Positions 55,554-63,851 of a stretch of DNA of 64,000 nt are shown piece by piece. The DNA comes from DASUBN01 sp036000105 (GTDB lineage: Bacteria > Pseudomonadota > Gammaproteobacteria > Natronospirales > REEB76), in contig DASYGE010000012.1 in NCBI GenBank assembly GCA_036000105.1, positions 124,001 to 188,000 of the forward strand, read 5' to 3'. The notes under the pieces are model-generated. The model searched no databases, was not told where the DNA came from, and saw only the letters and a program-made list of their open reading frames with translations. Numbering within the stretch: the stretch's first letter is position 1; each line of letters starts with the position of its first letter. A program made the translations under genes and the position numbers.

Positions 55554-56631
55554 CCGCCTCGCGGTAAGCGCCCCGTACCAGCTCCTGGAAGTGATGAAGA
55601 CCTGACTCGCGCTTGGGTGAGATGCGGCCGGCGCGATAGGAGCCCGACTCCAGGCCCCGCTGCACCCGCTCGCAGATGCCTATGTCTTCCTTCTGCACTT
55701 CGTCGCTGAAGGCCAGGTCCTCAGCGATCATCTTCTGGCCTGCGTCCGATGACGCATCCATATAGTAATAATCGAACAGTACCCGGCAACGGCCGCTGGC
55801 CATCGGCACCACCAGGTTGGTCTGCAATCGCCCGGGGAGGATGTTGAGCATCATGTTGGGATAGATGAAGTAATAATGGGCCTCGCCGTCTGCGTAAGGC
55901 CCCTGACTCCCATCCAGGGGACTGTGCTGATAGGAATACCACTCGGCAGTGTGGGTGGTGTATTCCCGGTAATCCAAGAGCTTGTTGAGCCCTGGATGCA
56001 CATGGGGCAGGTGGTAGCCCTCCAGGTAATTGTCCACGTAAGCCTTCCAGTTGCAGGCCACGTCGTAGCTGACGCTGGAATGGAAGACAAACTTCCCAAG
56101 CTCGATGGGCCGGATGCGTTCACGGATGCCGGCCGTGAGTTGCTCGAGAGTCGCGGCCGGCGGCGTGAGCGCTGCGAACACGAGGCCTTCCCATTCCGCC
56201 ACCTGGATGCCATCCAGATGTATGCAGCTCTTGTCGAAACCTTCCGCATCCTGCATCTCATGGGCGGCGCGCAGCTGTCCCGCGAGGGTATAAGTCCAGC
56301 CGTGATATTTGCACTGTAGTTGCTTCGCGTTGCCGTCAGTGAGCGCGAGGGGCCCCGCCCGGTGACGGCAGACATTGAAGAAGCCGCGCAATACGCCGTC
56401 TTCACCCCGCACCAATATCACGGGCCTTCCTGCGATATCTGCCACCACATGATCGCCGGTGTCCTTGAGTTTCCCGGCACGGGTGATGAGCTGCCAGTTC
56501 CGGGCGAAGACCACATCCCGTTCGAAAGCATGGAATTCCGGATCCGCGTAAATCGAGGCCGGCAACGTGACTGCCGATTGCAGGGGTAAGGCTTGGAAGT
56601 CGGCGGGATCGAAGGCGGCAGGACGTTTCAC
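55546..56631 (-). CDS. Rieske-type oxygenase alpha subunit
   Basis: Predicted 361 aa. Rieske 2Fe-2S ligands are Cys88-x-His90 (NVCRHRAGPL) and Cys107-xx-His110 (QCKYHGWTY). The catalytic mononuclear iron site is in DNYLEGYHLPHVHPGL (two His) with a later Asp. The overall pattern is of the ring-hydroxylating/choline-monooxygenase-like alpha subunits. The start is GTG at 56631, overlapping the MFS stop as GTGA, so translation is coupled. No ferredoxin or reductase gene is adjacent, so electrons must come from elsewhere. The substrate is unknown. Confidence 0.88.
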   Translation of the reverse strand: MKRPAAFDPADFQALPLQSAVTLPASIYADPEFHAFERDVVFARNWQLITRAGKLKDTGDHVVADIAGRPVILVRGEDGVLRGFFNVCRHRAGPLALTDGNAKQLQCKYHGWTYTLAGQLRAAHEMQDAEGFDKSCIHLDGIQVAEWEGLVFAALTPPAATLEQLTAGIRERIRPIELGKFVFHSSVSYDVACNWKAYVDNYLEGYHLPHVHPGLNKLLDYREYTTHTAEWYSYQHSPLDGSQGPYADGEAHYYFIYPNMMLNILPGRLQTNLVVPMASGRCRVLFDYYYMDASSDAGQKMIAEDLAFSDEVQKEDIGICERVQRGLESGSYRAGRISPKRESGLHHFQELVRGAYREAVI

Positions 56632-57881
56632 GCCGGATCGCTCGCTACTGCATCCACAGCAGCCGCAAGATGGGCAGGGCGGGTCGTGCGCCAGGCGATG
56701 AAAGAAGCGCCGATCAGGAGACAAGACGCCAACAGGAAGGGCGCACCGGGGATGCCCCACTCCGCGTGCCGGCCGATGGCATCGGCGAAGGTCTGGGTGA
56801 AGAGCCCGGGACCGAAACAGCTGGCGATGCCCATGATGCTGGAGAGAGCGCCCTGCAACTGGCCCTGCTCCGTCGGCAACACCAGCCGGGTCATGATGCC
56901 CTGGGCGGAAGGGTTGGCGATGCCCCACAAGGCCATCACCGGCACGCCCACCAGGAACCAGGCACCGTCCGGCGCTAGGCCATAGATGGCGAAACCCGCC
57001 GCGCCGAACAGCAATCCCAGCGACAAGGCACGCCGCTCACCCAGGATGCGTACCGCAGGCTTCACGAGACCACCCTGCACGATGACGGCGCAGAGGCCCA
57101 CGCCCATCAGCATGTAACCCACGTACAAGGGACCCCAATGATAGCGGTAAGCCATGTACAGCACCGCAGTGCTGGGCAACACAGCATGGGACAGGTTCAT
57201 GAGGAACTGGGAAGTGGCGAGACCGGCCAGGATCGGATGGGAACGCAGGAGCACCAGTGCGCCCACCGGATTGGCGCGCTTCCAGGAGAACGCCGAGCGC
57301 TTCTCCGGCGGCAGGGACTCCGGCAGCACGAAGTAACCGTAACTCACATTGATGAGCGCCATGCCCGCTGCTACCCAGAACGGCAGCCGCGCACCGAAGT
57401 GCCCCAGCACGCCGCCCAGGAACGGGCCCAGTACGAAACCGACTCCGAAGGACGCGCCGATGAGACCGAAGGCGGCAGCGCGCTTCTCCGCCGGGGTCAC
57501 GTCGGCGATGTAAGCGCCGGCGGTGCTGATGCTGGCGGCGCAGATACCGGAGATCACGCGACCGAGCAGCAGCCAACCGAGACTGGGCGCCATGGCCATG
57601 AGCAGGAAATCCAAACCAAGACCCGTGCAAGAGATGAGGATCACCGTGCGCCGGCCGAAGCGGTCCGAGAGGGCGCCCTGCAGCGGCGAGAACAGGAACT
57701 GCATCAGGGCCCAGGAGGTGCCGAAGAGGCCGTAGACCTCCGCAGTGCGCACCGCATCGCCCTTCATGAAATCCTGCACCAGGAGCGGCAACACCGGGAT
57801 GATCATGCCAAAGGCCAGCATGTCGATGACCACGGTGACCAGGATGAAGGCCAGGGCGGCTTTGCGATTATTGATCGGCAT
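56628..57881 (-). CDS. MFS transporter, TetA/multidrug type
   Basis: Predicted 417 aa, 12 membrane helices. AFGMIIPVLPLLVQDFM in helix 1 and GALSDRFGRRTVILIS after helix 2 are the TetA-like (DHA1) signatures; GPFLGGVLGHFGARLPFW is motif C in helix 5. Proton-driven efflux is the usual role, though a substrate carrier for the coupled Rieske enzyme is possible. The gene shares a four-base overlap with the Rieske gene. A promoter with a spacer palindrome lies just upstream. Confidence 0.88.
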   Translation of the reverse strand: MPINNRKAALAFILVTVVIDMLAFGMIIPVLPLLVQDFMKGDAVRTAEVYGLFGTSWALMQFLFSPLQGALSDRFGRRTVILISCTGLGLDFLLMAMAPSLGWLLLGRVISGICAASISTAGAYIADVTPAEKRAAAFGLIGASFGVGFVLGPFLGGVLGHFGARLPFWVAAGMALINVSYGYFVLPESLPPEKRSAFSWKRANPVGALVLLRSHPILAGLATSQFLMNLSHAVLPSTAVLYMAYRYHWGPLYVGYMLMGVGLCAVIVQGGLVKPAVRILGERRALSLGLLFGAAGFAIYGLAPDGAWFLVGVPVMALWGIANPSAQGIMTRLVLPTEQGQLQGALSSIMGIASCFGPGLFTQTFADAIGRHAEWGIPGAPFLLASCLLIGASFIAWRTTRPAHLAAAVDAVASDPA

Positions 57882-57908
57882 TTCCTACACTCATTGCGGT
57901 GAAGCGAC

Positions 57909-57937
57909 AGACTAACGTAAGCGGTTAGTCTCTCCAA
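57909..57937 (-). promoter_or_regulatory. Candidate promoter with operator palindrome for the MFS-Rieske pair
   Basis: On the minus strand TTGGAG (57932-57937), a 17-base spacer and TAGTCT (57909-57914), 28 bases before the ATG. The perfect 8-bp inverted repeat AGACTAAC/GTTAGTCT (57909-57931, 7-base centre) fills spacer and -10, a position typical of TetR-type repressor sites. Confidence 0.5.
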
Positions 57938-57954
57938 GAGCGCGAAAGTTCAGC

Positions 57955-58362
57955 TCAGGGCGTGGCGATCTCGTCGTAACCCCGGCCGCGGAACTCGATG
58001 AGGCAGATGCCGTGGCCGAAGGGATCCGCCAGGTGAGCGATGTGACCCCAGCTGTGGGTCTCGATCTCGCCTTCGAGTACGGCGCCTGCGCCCACCGCTC
58101 TGCTGGCTGCGGCGCGTATGTCATCCACTACGAAATCCAGGTGCACCGGCGTCCAATGACGACGATAGTCCCGTGTCTGGTGGATGACCTGGGCCGCTTT
58201 GGTGCCCGAGGCTTTTAAAAGGAGATAGATGGATGACGTACTGCCCAGGAGTTCCGCAGCTTCCGTACCGAAGCGCCGACCGAGCTTGAGGCCGAAAGCG
58301 GCGGTGTAGAAGGCCATGCCCTTCTCCAGATCATCCACGTCTATATTGGCGAGCAGTTCCAT
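57955..58362 (-). CDS. VOC family protein (glyoxalase/bleomycin-resistance type)
   Basis: Predicted 135 aa of two beta-alpha-beta-beta-beta modules: NIDVDDLEKGMAFYTAAFGLKLGRRF and VHLDFVVDDIRAAASRAVGAGA, ending with ADPFGHGICLIEF. VOC proteins include glyoxalases, dioxygenases and antibiotic-binding proteins; the substrate cannot be told from sequence. It is transcribed in the same direction as the MFS-Rieske pair but lies upstream, 73 bases from the MFS start. Confidence 0.88.
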   Translation of the reverse strand: MELLANIDVDDLEKGMAFYTAAFGLKLGRRFGTEAAELLGSTSSIYLLLKASGTKAAQVIHQTRDYRRHWTPVHLDFVVDDIRAAASRAVGAGAVLEGEIETHSWGHIAHLADPFGHGICLIEFRGRGYDEIATP

Positions 58363-58382
58363 GGCTCAAGATTACCTGAAAT

Positions 58383-58407
58383 AAAAACCCGGCACGAAGC
58401 CGGGTTT
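58383..58407 (-). terminator. Rho-independent terminator of the prp operon
   Basis: AAACCCGGC/GCCGGGTTT with a 5-base loop; on the minus strand it is followed by a T-run. It lies about 160 bases after the prpD stop; the stretch between (58408-58568) shows no gene. Confidence 0.8.
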
Positions 58408-58568
58408 AAGTTTGACAGTTAATTGAGAAAGAACTCAAGGTTGCCACAGGTCTGACGAGTGAATTTCCGTCGAGAACGCGGCGCGGGGCCTTCCGAGGCG
58501 CGGAGTTACCACATGGTAATGAGCACCGAGGAAGACCACGCAACAAAGTTATCGGCGAAAAGACACCG

Positions 58569-60017
58569 TCAAACCGTCCAGAGAGACATGAACTCGGTGA
58601 CGGACGTCGCTTCCAGTTCCTTCTGGTCGCTACATAGCTCATTGATGGCGGCGCACTGGCGTGCCGAGAGCTTGCCGGCGATGGCCTGCTCAAACTTGTT
58701 CACCAGCACCGGGATGCCCTCGGCACGGCGCTTGCGGTGGCCGATGGGGAACTCCACCTCCACCCGCTCGCTCTTGGCGCCGCCCTTGAAGAACACCTGG
58801 ATGGCGTTGCCGATATAGCGCTTGGCCGGATCGTAGTAGTCCTTGGTGAACTTGCCGTTCTCCCGCACTTCCATCTTGGCGCGGAGTTTGTCGATGCGCG
58901 GATCCTTGGCGACCGCGTCCTCGTAGTCCGCCGCGGTCAGGCGACCATGGATCAACGGCACCGCCACCATGTACTGGATGCAGTGGTCGCGGTCCGCGGG
59001 GTTCGCGAGCTCGCCGGTCTTATCTATGATCCGCACACCCGGTTCCTGGGTCTCGATGACGATCTTCTCGATCTGGTCGAGCTTGTCCTTCACTTGACCG
59101 TGCAGCTGCATGGCGGATTCCACGGCTGTCTGGGCATGGAACTCCGCAGGGTACGAGATCTTGATGAGCACGTTCTCCATCACGTAGCTGCCGTACTTGC
59201 GCTGGAACTTGAAGGGCTGGCCCTTGAACAGCACGTCGTAGAAGCCCCATGTTTTCGCGGAGAGCGCCGAGGGATAGCCCATCTCGCCCTTCAGGGCCAT
59301 GAGCGCGTGGCGCACGGCGCGGCTCGTCGCATCGCCCGCCGCCCAGCTCTTGCGGGAGCCGGTGTTGGGAGCGTGGCGATAAGTACGCAGCGCGCCGCCA
59401 TCGATCCAGGCGTTGGACACAGCGTTGACTACGTCTTCGCGGCTGCCGCCGAGCATATGCGTCACCACCGCGGTGGAGGCGACCCTGACCAGCAACACAT
59501 GATCCAAACCCACGCGGTTATAGCTGTTCTCGAGGGCCAGCACGCCCTGGATCTCATGGGCCTTGATCATGGCCGTGAGTACGTCCTTCATGGTGAGGGG
59601 TTTCTTGCCCTCCGCCACGTTGCGACGCGAGAGGTAATCGGCCACGGCCAGGATGCCACCCAGATTATCGGAAGGATGGCCCCATTCGGCCGCGAGCCAG
59701 GTGTCGTTGAAATCCAGCCAGCGGATCATGGCGCCGATGTTGAAGGCCGCTTGCACGGGATCGAGTTCGAAGCTGGTGCCTGGCACTCGCGCACCGCCCG
59801 GCAGCGTCGCGCCCGGCACCACCGGGCCCATAAGCTTGGTGCAGGCCGGGTAGTCCAGGGCCAGCATGCCGCAGCCCAGAGTGTCCATGAGCACATAGCG
59901 AGCTGTCTTGTAGGCCTCGCTGCTCTTCACCTTGTAGTCGCAGACGTAGTCCGCGATGTCCTGCAGCACCTGGTCGGGCTTGGGACGTTTCGCCGATCGG
60001 ATGTCGTGGCCGCTCAT
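58569..60017 (-). CDS. prpD: 2-methylcitrate dehydratase
   Basis: Predicted 482 aa (E. coli 483) of the MmgE/PrpD family. It dehydrates 2-methylcitrate to 2-methylaconitate in the methylcitrate cycle. Conserved segments: YVLMDTLGCGMLALDYPACTK, RWLDFNDTWLAAEWGHPSDN, AGDATSRAVRHALMA and SYPAEFHAQTAVESA. No iron-sulfur aconitase domain. Last of four genes, 24 bases after prpC. Confidence 0.96.
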   Translation of the reverse strand: MSGHDIRSAKRPKPDQVLQDIADYVCDYKVKSSEAYKTARYVLMDTLGCGMLALDYPACTKLMGPVVPGATLPGGARVPGTSFELDPVQAAFNIGAMIRWLDFNDTWLAAEWGHPSDNLGGILAVADYLSRRNVAEGKKPLTMKDVLTAMIKAHEIQGVLALENSYNRVGLDHVLLVRVASTAVVTHMLGGSREDVVNAVSNAWIDGGALRTYRHAPNTGSRKSWAAGDATSRAVRHALMALKGEMGYPSALSAKTWGFYDVLFKGQPFKFQRKYGSYVMENVLIKISYPAEFHAQTAVESAMQLHGQVKDKLDQIEKIVIETQEPGVRIIDKTGELANPADRDHCIQYMVAVPLIHGRLTAADYEDAVAKDPRIDKLRAKMEVRENGKFTKDYYDPAKRYIGNAIQVFFKGGAKSERVEVEFPIGHRKRRAEGIPVLVNKFEQAIAGKLSARQCAAINELCSDQKELEATSVTEFMSLWTV

Positions 60018-60041
60018 CTATAGATTCCTTCGCTTGAGGTC

Positions 60042-61193
60042 TTATTTACGCTTTTCGATGGGAACGAACTTCTGATCCTCGGGACCCGTGTAGTTGGCGC
60101 TGGGACGGATGATCTTGCCGTCTTCCCGCTGCTCGATGACATGGGCGCTCCAGCCGGTGGTGCGCGCCACCACGAACAGCGGCGTGAACATGGCGGTGGG
60201 CACGCCCATCATGTGATAGGAGACTGCCGAGAACCAATCCAGGTTGGGGAACATCTTCTTGATGTCCCACATCACCGTCTCGAGACGCTCGGCGATGTTG
60301 TAGAGCTGCATGTCGCCGGCACCCTTGGAGAGCTGCTTCGCCACTTCCTTGATGACCTGGTTGCGCGGATCGCTGATGGTGTACACCGGGTGACCGAAGC
60401 CGATGACGATCTCCTTGGCTTCCACCCGGCGACGGATGTCCGCGGCCGCCTGGTCGGAATCGGCGTAACGGCTTTGGATCTCGTAGGCCACCTCGTTGGC
60501 GCCGCCGTGCTTGGGGCCCCGCAGGGCGCCGATGGCGCCCGTGATGGCCGAATACATGTCGGAACCGGTACCGGCGATGACCCGGGCGGCGAACGTGGAA
60601 GCGTTGAACTCATGTTCGGCGTAGAGGATGAGCGAGGTGTGCATGGCCCGCACCCAGGCATCCGAAGGCTCCGTGCCATGCAGCATGTGCAGGAAGTGCC
60701 CACCCACGGAGTCGTCGTCGGTCTCGACGTCGATGCTCCGGCCGTTGTGGCTCCAGTGATACCAGTAGCAAAGCATGGAGCCGAAGGACGCCACCAGCCG
60801 GTCGGCGATGTCGCGGGCGCCGGCGGCGTTGTGATCATCTTTCTCCGGCAGGGCACAGCCCAAGGCCGAGACACCGGTTCGCATCACATCCATGGGATGA
60901 CTGGAGGCCGGCAGCTGCTCCAGGGCAGCACGCACCGTCTCCGGCAGGCCGCGCAGGCGCTTGAGCTTCGCCTTGTAGGCCTTAAGCTCGGCGCGGTTAG
61001 GCAGCTTGCCGTGGATCAGCAGGTAGGCGATCTCCTCGAAGTCGCATTTGCCGGCGATGTCGAGGATGTCGTAACCGCGATAGTGCAGGTCGTTGCCGCT
61101 CTTGCCCACGCTACAGAGCGCGGTGTTGCCGGCGGTGACGCCCGACAGGGCGACGGATTTCTTGGGTTTGAAACCGGGAGTCGTCTCGCTCAT
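60042..61193 (-). CDS. prpC: 2-methylcitrate synthase
   Basis: Predicted 383 aa (E. coli 389). It condenses propionyl-CoA with oxaloacetate. Citrate-synthase catalytic His and Asp are in GALRGPKHGGANEVAYE, GFGHPVYTISDPRN and DWFSAVSYHMMGVP; GNTALCSVGKSGNDLHYRGYDI is typical of PrpC. The ATG at 61193 has AGGAG eight bases upstream. Cytoplasmic. Confidence 0.96.
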   Translation of the reverse strand: MSETTPGFKPKKSVALSGVTAGNTALCSVGKSGNDLHYRGYDILDIAGKCDFEEIAYLLIHGKLPNRAELKAYKAKLKRLRGLPETVRAALEQLPASSHPMDVMRTGVSALGCALPEKDDHNAAGARDIADRLVASFGSMLCYWYHWSHNGRSIDVETDDDSVGGHFLHMLHGTEPSDAWVRAMHTSLILYAEHEFNASTFAARVIAGTGSDMYSAITGAIGALRGPKHGGANEVAYEIQSRYADSDQAAADIRRRVEAKEIVIGFGHPVYTISDPRNQVIKEVAKQLSKGAGDMQLYNIAERLETVMWDIKKMFPNLDWFSAVSYHMMGVPTAMFTPLFVVARTTGWSAHVIEQREDGKIIRPSANYTGPEDQKFVPIEKRK

Positions 61194-61218
61194 CTCGTTC
61201 GCTCCTGATGGCGTAGCG

Positions 61219-62097
61219 TCATTTCTTCTTGAAGAGTTCGTCGAGCTTCTTCTCGTAATCCATGTAGCCGAGCACGTCGTAGAGCTCGGCGCGGGTCTGC
61301 ATGGTGTCCAGCACCCCCTTCTGGGTGCCTTGCTTGCGCAGCTCGCCATACACGCGCTCGGCTGCCTCGCTCATGGCGCGGAAGGCGGACAGGGGATAGA
61401 GCGCGAGCTGCACCCCTGCCCCACCCAGCTCCTGGGTGGTGAACAGGGGCGTCTTGCCGAACTCGGTGATATTGGCGAGCACCGGCACCTTCACCGCCCG
61501 GGTGAACTGTTTGTACTCATCGAGGGTCGCGAGGGCTTCGGCGAAGATCATGTCGGCGCCGGCCTCCACGTACTTGAGGGCGCGATCCACCGCCGCCTGC
61601 TGGCCTTCCACGCCATGGGCATCGGTGCGGGCCATGATCACGAACTTGGGGTCGCTGCGCCCGTCCACCGCCGCCTTGATGCGGTCACACATCTCAGCCG
61701 CGTCCACCAGTTCCTTGCCGGGCCGGTGGCCGCAACGCTTGGCCGCCACCTGGTCTTCTATATGGAGGGCGCCGGCGCCGGCGCGGATGATCTCCTGCAC
61801 GGTGCGGGAGATGTTGAAGGCGGCGCCCCAGCCGGTGTCCGCGTCCACCAGGAGCGGCAGTTCAGTGGCGCCGGTGATGCGGCGGATGTCCTCGCACACA
61901 TCGTTCAGTGAAGTCATGCCGAGATCCGGCAGACCGAAGGAAGCGTTGGCCACCCCGGCGCCCGAGAGATACAGAGCCTTGAAGCCGGCACGTTCCGCCA
62001 GGAGGGCCGCGTAGGCGTTCACTGCGCCGGCCACCTGCAAGGGGCGTTCGGCGGCCAACGCGGACCAGAAGCGTACGCCTGCGGAGACTTGAGTCAT
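61219..62097 (-). CDS. prpB: 2-methylisocitrate lyase
   Basis: Predicted 292 aa (E. coli 296). It splits 2-methylisocitrate into pyruvate and succinate. The catalytic KRCGH motif is at residues 120-124 (Cys122), with metal ligands around LLVDADTGWG and HIEDQ. Same strand and 25 bases ahead of prpC. An inverted repeat and a -10-like TAAAAT lie in the 87-base gap to acuI. Confidence 0.97.
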   Translation of the reverse strand: MTQVSAGVRFWSALAAERPLQVAGAVNAYAALLAERAGFKALYLSGAGVANASFGLPDLGMTSLNDVCEDIRRITGATELPLLVDADTGWGAAFNISRTVQEIIRAGAGALHIEDQVAAKRCGHRPGKELVDAAEMCDRIKAAVDGRSDPKFVIMARTDAHGVEGQQAAVDRALKYVEAGADMIFAEALATLDEYKQFTRAVKVPVLANITEFGKTPLFTTQELGGAGVQLALYPLSAFRAMSEAAERVYGELRKQGTQKGVLDTMQTRAELYDVLGYMDYEKKLDELFKKK

Positions 62098-62139
62098 GGA
62101 CTGTCCTTAACAGAAGGTTCCGGGACGGCTGGAATGGGG

Positions 62140-62191
62140 AGCCGCGTATTTTACCGGTTTGGGCGGTACGCGGCTAATGGCCGCTTAGCCG
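62140..62191. promoter_or_regulatory. Overlapping inverted repeats between acuI and prpB
   Basis: AGCCGCGTA (62140-62148) pairs with TACGCGGCT (62167-62175), 9 of 9, with an 18-base centre. CGGCTAA (62171-62177) also pairs with TTAGCCG (62185-62191), covering the acuI stop. On the minus strand TAAAAT (62148-62153) may be a -10 for prpB, with a poor -35. Could be an operator or alternative RNA folds controlling read-through. Confidence 0.4.
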
Positions 62192-63180
62192 CCGATATCC
62201 ACGACGATGCGACCCCGGTGCCTGCCCTCGAGCACCTTGGGGAACACCTGCGGCAAGTTGTCGAAGCTCACGGTCTCACCGGCGATGAGTGGGAGCTTCG
62301 TAGGCTTGAGGTCCCCGGCGATGCGTTGCCATACCTTGAGGCGCAACGCCCGGGGCGTGGCCATGGAGTTGATGCCGAGCAAGTTCACGCCGCGCAGGAT
62401 GAAAGGCATCACCGTGGTATGCAGCTCGTGGCTGCCAGCGAGGCCGATGGACGTGATGCTGCCCCACCAGTCCACGGTGCGGGTGAGCCAGGTGAGCATC
62501 TCGCCGCCCACGTTGTCGATGGCGCCCTGCCACTGGGCACGCTCCAGGGGGCGCGAACCGTAATCGATCTCGCCGCGCAGCAGGATACTGCTGGCGCCGA
62601 GCTGCTTCAGGTAATCCTGGGATTCGCGTTTGCCGGTGACCGCCACCACTTCATACCCGCGGCGGGCGAGCATGTTCACGGCGATACTGCCGACCCCGCC
62701 GGTGGCACCGGTGACGACCACTGGTCCGCCCTTAGGCTTTAGACCGTTGTGTTCCATTCGGTGGATGGCGAGAGCCGCGGTGAAACCCGCGGTGCCGATC
62801 ATCATAGCGCTCTTGGGCGTATATCCCTTGGGGATGGGTATCACCCATTCGCCCTTCACCCGAGCATACTCGGCGTAACCGCCGTCGTGTTCCTCGCTGA
62901 GACCGGATCCGGTCACCAGCACCTTCTGGCCCTTCTTGAACCGCTTGTCACTGGACGACACCACGGTGCCCGCGAGATCGATGCCGCCCACCAGCGGGAA
63001 GCGCCTGAGGATCTTGCCCTTGCCCGTGGCAGCCAGCGCGTCCTTGTAATTCACGCTGGAGTAAGCGACCTTGACCACCACCTCACCGGGGCTCAGGTCC
63101 TCCAGGCTAATCTGCTCGAAGCGCGCGACCACCTGTTTCTCGATCTGGTGTATGCGATACGTGGTGAACGTCTTGTCCAT
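62185..63180 (-). CDS. acuI: Acrylyl-CoA reductase (NADPH), AcuI/YhdH type
   Basis: Predicted 331 aa MDR-superfamily enzyme (E. coli YhdH/AcuI 324 aa). It reduces toxic acryloyl-CoA to propionyl-CoA with NADPH. N-terminal GroES-like part: SSVNYKDALAATGKGKILRRFP and GIDLAGTV; nucleotide-binding VVVTGATGGVGSIAVNMLARRGY; FDNLPQVFPKVLEGRHRGRIVVDI at the end. No catalytic zinc ligands. Its product feeds PrpC, encoded downstream on the same strand. Confidence 0.93.
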   Translation of the reverse strand: MDKTFTTYRIHQIEKQVVARFEQISLEDLSPGEVVVKVAYSSVNYKDALAATGKGKILRRFPLVGGIDLAGTVVSSSDKRFKKGQKVLVTGSGLSEEHDGGYAEYARVKGEWVIPIPKGYTPKSAMMIGTAGFTAALAIHRMEHNGLKPKGGPVVVTGATGGVGSIAVNMLARRGYEVVAVTGKRESQDYLKQLGASSILLRGEIDYGSRPLERAQWQGAIDNVGGEMLTWLTRTVDWWGSITSIGLAGSHELHTTVMPFILRGVNLLGINSMATPRALRLKVWQRIAGDLKPTKLPLIAGETVSFDNLPQVFPKVLEGRHRGRIVVDIGG

Positions 63181-63233
63181 GGGCGACTCCTCGGGGATGC
63201 GCTTATTCTGTCACAGTTCACTAGCCCTCCCTA

Positions 63234-63264
63234 AAAAAGGAAAACCCCGGTATGACCGGGGTTT
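63234..63264 (-). terminator. Rho-independent terminator after the outer-membrane protein gene
   Basis: AAACCCCGGT/ACCGGGGTTT with a 3-base loop; on the minus strand it is followed by TTCC and a run of six T. It ends 27 bases after the stop of the minus-strand gene. Confidence 0.88.
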
Positions 63265-63290
63265 CCTGGCACCTCCATGCCTCTCTATCC

Positions 63291-63851
63291 TCAGAATACG
63301 TAACGCACGCCGAGCTGGAAATCATTCTCGTCGGAGTTGTTGGAATAGCTCGCGAACAGCCGCCACTGCTCGGTGAGGCTGTAGAGCCCCTTCACCGTCA
63401 AGGTGTTCTCGGTGTTGCTGTTGATGTCGCTGTGCTGCACGAGTCCGTCCAGCTCGAACTTGGGCGCCAGCATGGCCCGCAAGCCGCCATCTATGCCCCA
63501 GCCATTGTGGCTACCTGCGTTGGTCACGTGCTGGCCCAGGAACGACAAGTCGGCGATGAAGTCGATCTTGTCGTTGATGCCGGTGTAGTAACCGACCGAC
63601 GCGCCATAGCGGTTGTCAGTGATGCCGCAGCAGGAAGCGTTGCTAAGCAAACCCGATATGCGCCAGTTGGACTGCAGTTCGTAGGAACCGTCCACCAGCA
63701 CGCCGGTGAGGTCGGAACCGCCGCCACTGGGGTTCTCGCTCAGATACGCGCCTTCGGCGTAATCGTAGCTGAACGGATCGGGTTGATCCGCGTAAGCAGC
63801 AAGCGGCAAACACGCTGACACGACCGCGATAAGTACTATGCGCTTCAACAT
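63291..63851 (-). CDS. Small outer-membrane beta-barrel protein
   Basis: Predicted 186 aa. Signal peptide MLKRIVLIAVVSACLPLAAYA, then alternating beta strands (TGVLVDGSYELQSNWRISGLL, RYGASVGYYTGINDKIDFIADL, ASYSNNSDENDFQLGVRYVF). The terminal phenylalanine fits BAM-dependent insertion. About eight strands are expected. Two adjacent Cys in a loop (NASCCGITDN) are unusual for an outer-membrane barrel. The family is not recognised. GAGGAGAG precedes the ATG at 63851; a longer reading is unlikely. Confidence 0.78.
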   Translation of the reverse strand: MLKRIVLIAVVSACLPLAAYADQPDPFSYDYAEGAYLSENPSGGGSDLTGVLVDGSYELQSNWRISGLLSNASCCGITDNRYGASVGYYTGINDKIDFIADLSFLGQHVTNAGSHNGWGIDGGLRAMLAPKFELDGLVQHSDINSNTENTLTVKGLYSLTEQWRLFASYSNNSDENDFQLGVRYVF

